Of a DNA stretch of 64,000 nucleotides, positions 63,516 through 64,000 are shown piece after piece (the first letter of the stretch is position 1; each line of letters begins with the position of its first letter). Under the pieces are notes generated by a model. The model had not been told where the DNA came from. It saw only the letters and a program-made list of their open reading frames with translations, and did not search any database. Made by a program: the position numbers and the translations under genes. Where the stretch lies: the NCBI GenBank assembly GCA_016793465.1, contig JAEUJW010000057.1, forward strand, positions 62,001 to 126,000, in the 5' to 3' direction. This DNA is from Myxococcales bacterium (GTDB lineage Bacteria; Myxococcota; Polyangia; Nannocystales; Nannocystaceae).

Positions 63516-64000
63516 ATGACGATCCTCAAGCAGTTGCAGACCGACATGAGGAAGCTGCAGGCGGACTACCAGCGCAAGCTGGTTGTCGAAGCGCTCCGCA
63601 ACCGGGCGCAAGAGCTGACCCTGGGCGACATCCGCAAGATCCTGAGCAGCCCGCTTGGCGCTGATTTGGGCGATCTGCGGGTGGCCACCCTGTTCGGGCC
63701 GGCGCAGCCGGCCGGAGCCACCGAGAAGCGCGTGGCGGTCAAGAAGCGCCGGACCACGGCCGACAAGACCGCGTCGAAGCGGTCCAGCCGGAAGCGCAAG
63801 AAGACCGCGAAGGCCGGCAAGCGGGTGGGTCAGAAGACGCTGGATGCGGTCTGGGGGATCCTCGTGGCTGCGGGGCGACCCGTCGCGAGCTCCGAGATCG
63901 CGGGCAAGTTGGAGCTCGACCCGTCGACCGTCACCACAGCGCTGAAGCAGCTCCGGGCGGCGAAGCGGATCGAGGTGACGGGCGCGAGCAGGATGACGCG
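63516..64000 (+). CDS. Basic winged-helix DNA-binding protein, 3' end outside window
   Basis: 161 codons from ATG 63516 with no stop before the right edge. Residues 1-65 are helical (MRKLQADYQRKLVVEAL...ELTLGDIRKIL). Residues about 70-105 are a Lys/Arg-rich linker (VKKRRTTADKT, KRSSRKRKKTAK). From about 108 a winged helix of MarR/Rrf2 type appears: TLDAVWGILVAAGRPVASSEIAGKLELDP and VTTALKQLRAAKRIEVTG. GATACT (63490-63495) may be its -10. It diverges from the integrase, so it probably belongs to the same element, perhaps as its regulator. The 215-bp gap between them holds GAACGTTC-type dyads near 63420-63432. Confidence 0.65.
   Translation, partial: MTILKQLQTDMRKLQADYQRKLVVEALRNRAQELTLGDIRKILSSPLGADLGDLRVATLFGPAQPAGATEKRVAVKKRRTTADKTASKRSSRKRKKTAKAGKRVGQKTLDAVWGILVAAGRPVASSEIAGKLELDPSTVTTALKQLRAAKRIEVTGASRMT

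Noticed and set aside
63333..63611. 92-codon minus-strand ORF near the integrase
   Set aside because: It overlaps the start of the winged-helix gene and the control region and shows no domain or ribosome-binding site.

Overview
The window is about 70% or more GC and reads as a chromosomal segment of a myxobacterium. The best fit is a Nannocystis- or Enhygromyxa-like member of the Nannocystaceae (inference). The signs are many lipoproteins with long Gly/Asp/Thr/Ser linkers after the lipobox, Cys-rich surface proteins, a trypsin-like protease ending in a MYXO-CTERM-type tail, kinase/TPR proteins, and strong G/C third-position bias. GTG and TTG starts are common. No rRNA, tRNA or CRISPR array was seen.

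Layout. 1-4420: an acidic repeat lipoprotein diverges from a four-gene, translationally coupled operon of ECF sigma factor, membrane anti-sigma-like protein, Cys-rich lipoprotein and probable envelope protein. 4501-12232: a metallophosphoesterase, two SAM methyltransferases, a Uma2-type nuclease-fold protein with a long coiled coil, an MFS transporter, a lipoprotein, a FadL-like outer-membrane protein and a DUF1304 membrane protein. 12411-19636: a full-length Lhr helicase, a lipoprotein, a glycerophosphodiester phosphodiesterase, serS and a 60-residue basic protein. 19719-24437: a deletion-scarred Rpn pseudogene, then two cell-wall genes (dacB-like, ddl) and a beta-propeller lipoprotein. 24444-32652: a DNA-repair operon on the minus strand, in transcription order second Lhr, Nei/Fpg glycosylase, MBL-fold exonuclease and ATP-dependent DNA ligase.

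32742-46776: a full-length Rpn-type protein, an erythromycin-esterase-like lipoprotein without its catalytic residues, a rhomboid protease, RelA, a pectin-acetylesterase-like lipoprotein, a MYXO-CTERM protease, an AAA ATPase, a beta-propeller protein and recN. 46928-51812: a CotH-family lipoprotein, an OmpR-type two-component pair and a phosphate-selective-type porin. 51802-59954: a PP2C fragment, a 1114-residue fusion of DUF924, an inactive FSH hydrolase and leucine-rich repeats, a GT87-like membrane glycosyltransferase, and two divergent citrate synthases, one with an N-terminal helix-turn-helix. 60082-64000: a Ser/Thr-kinase/TPR gene cut off inside its kinase domain, directly next to a tyrosine recombinase and the start of what looks like an integrated element that continues beyond the right edge.

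The most unusual feature is at DNA level. A 16-bp near-palindrome, CTGTCC-N4-GGMCAG, occurs at least 18 times with fixed spacing. It lies in intergenic gaps and in the variable tails or linkers of unrelated genes, in several reading frames, and five copies form an array at 27174-27362. I know of no described element that matches it.
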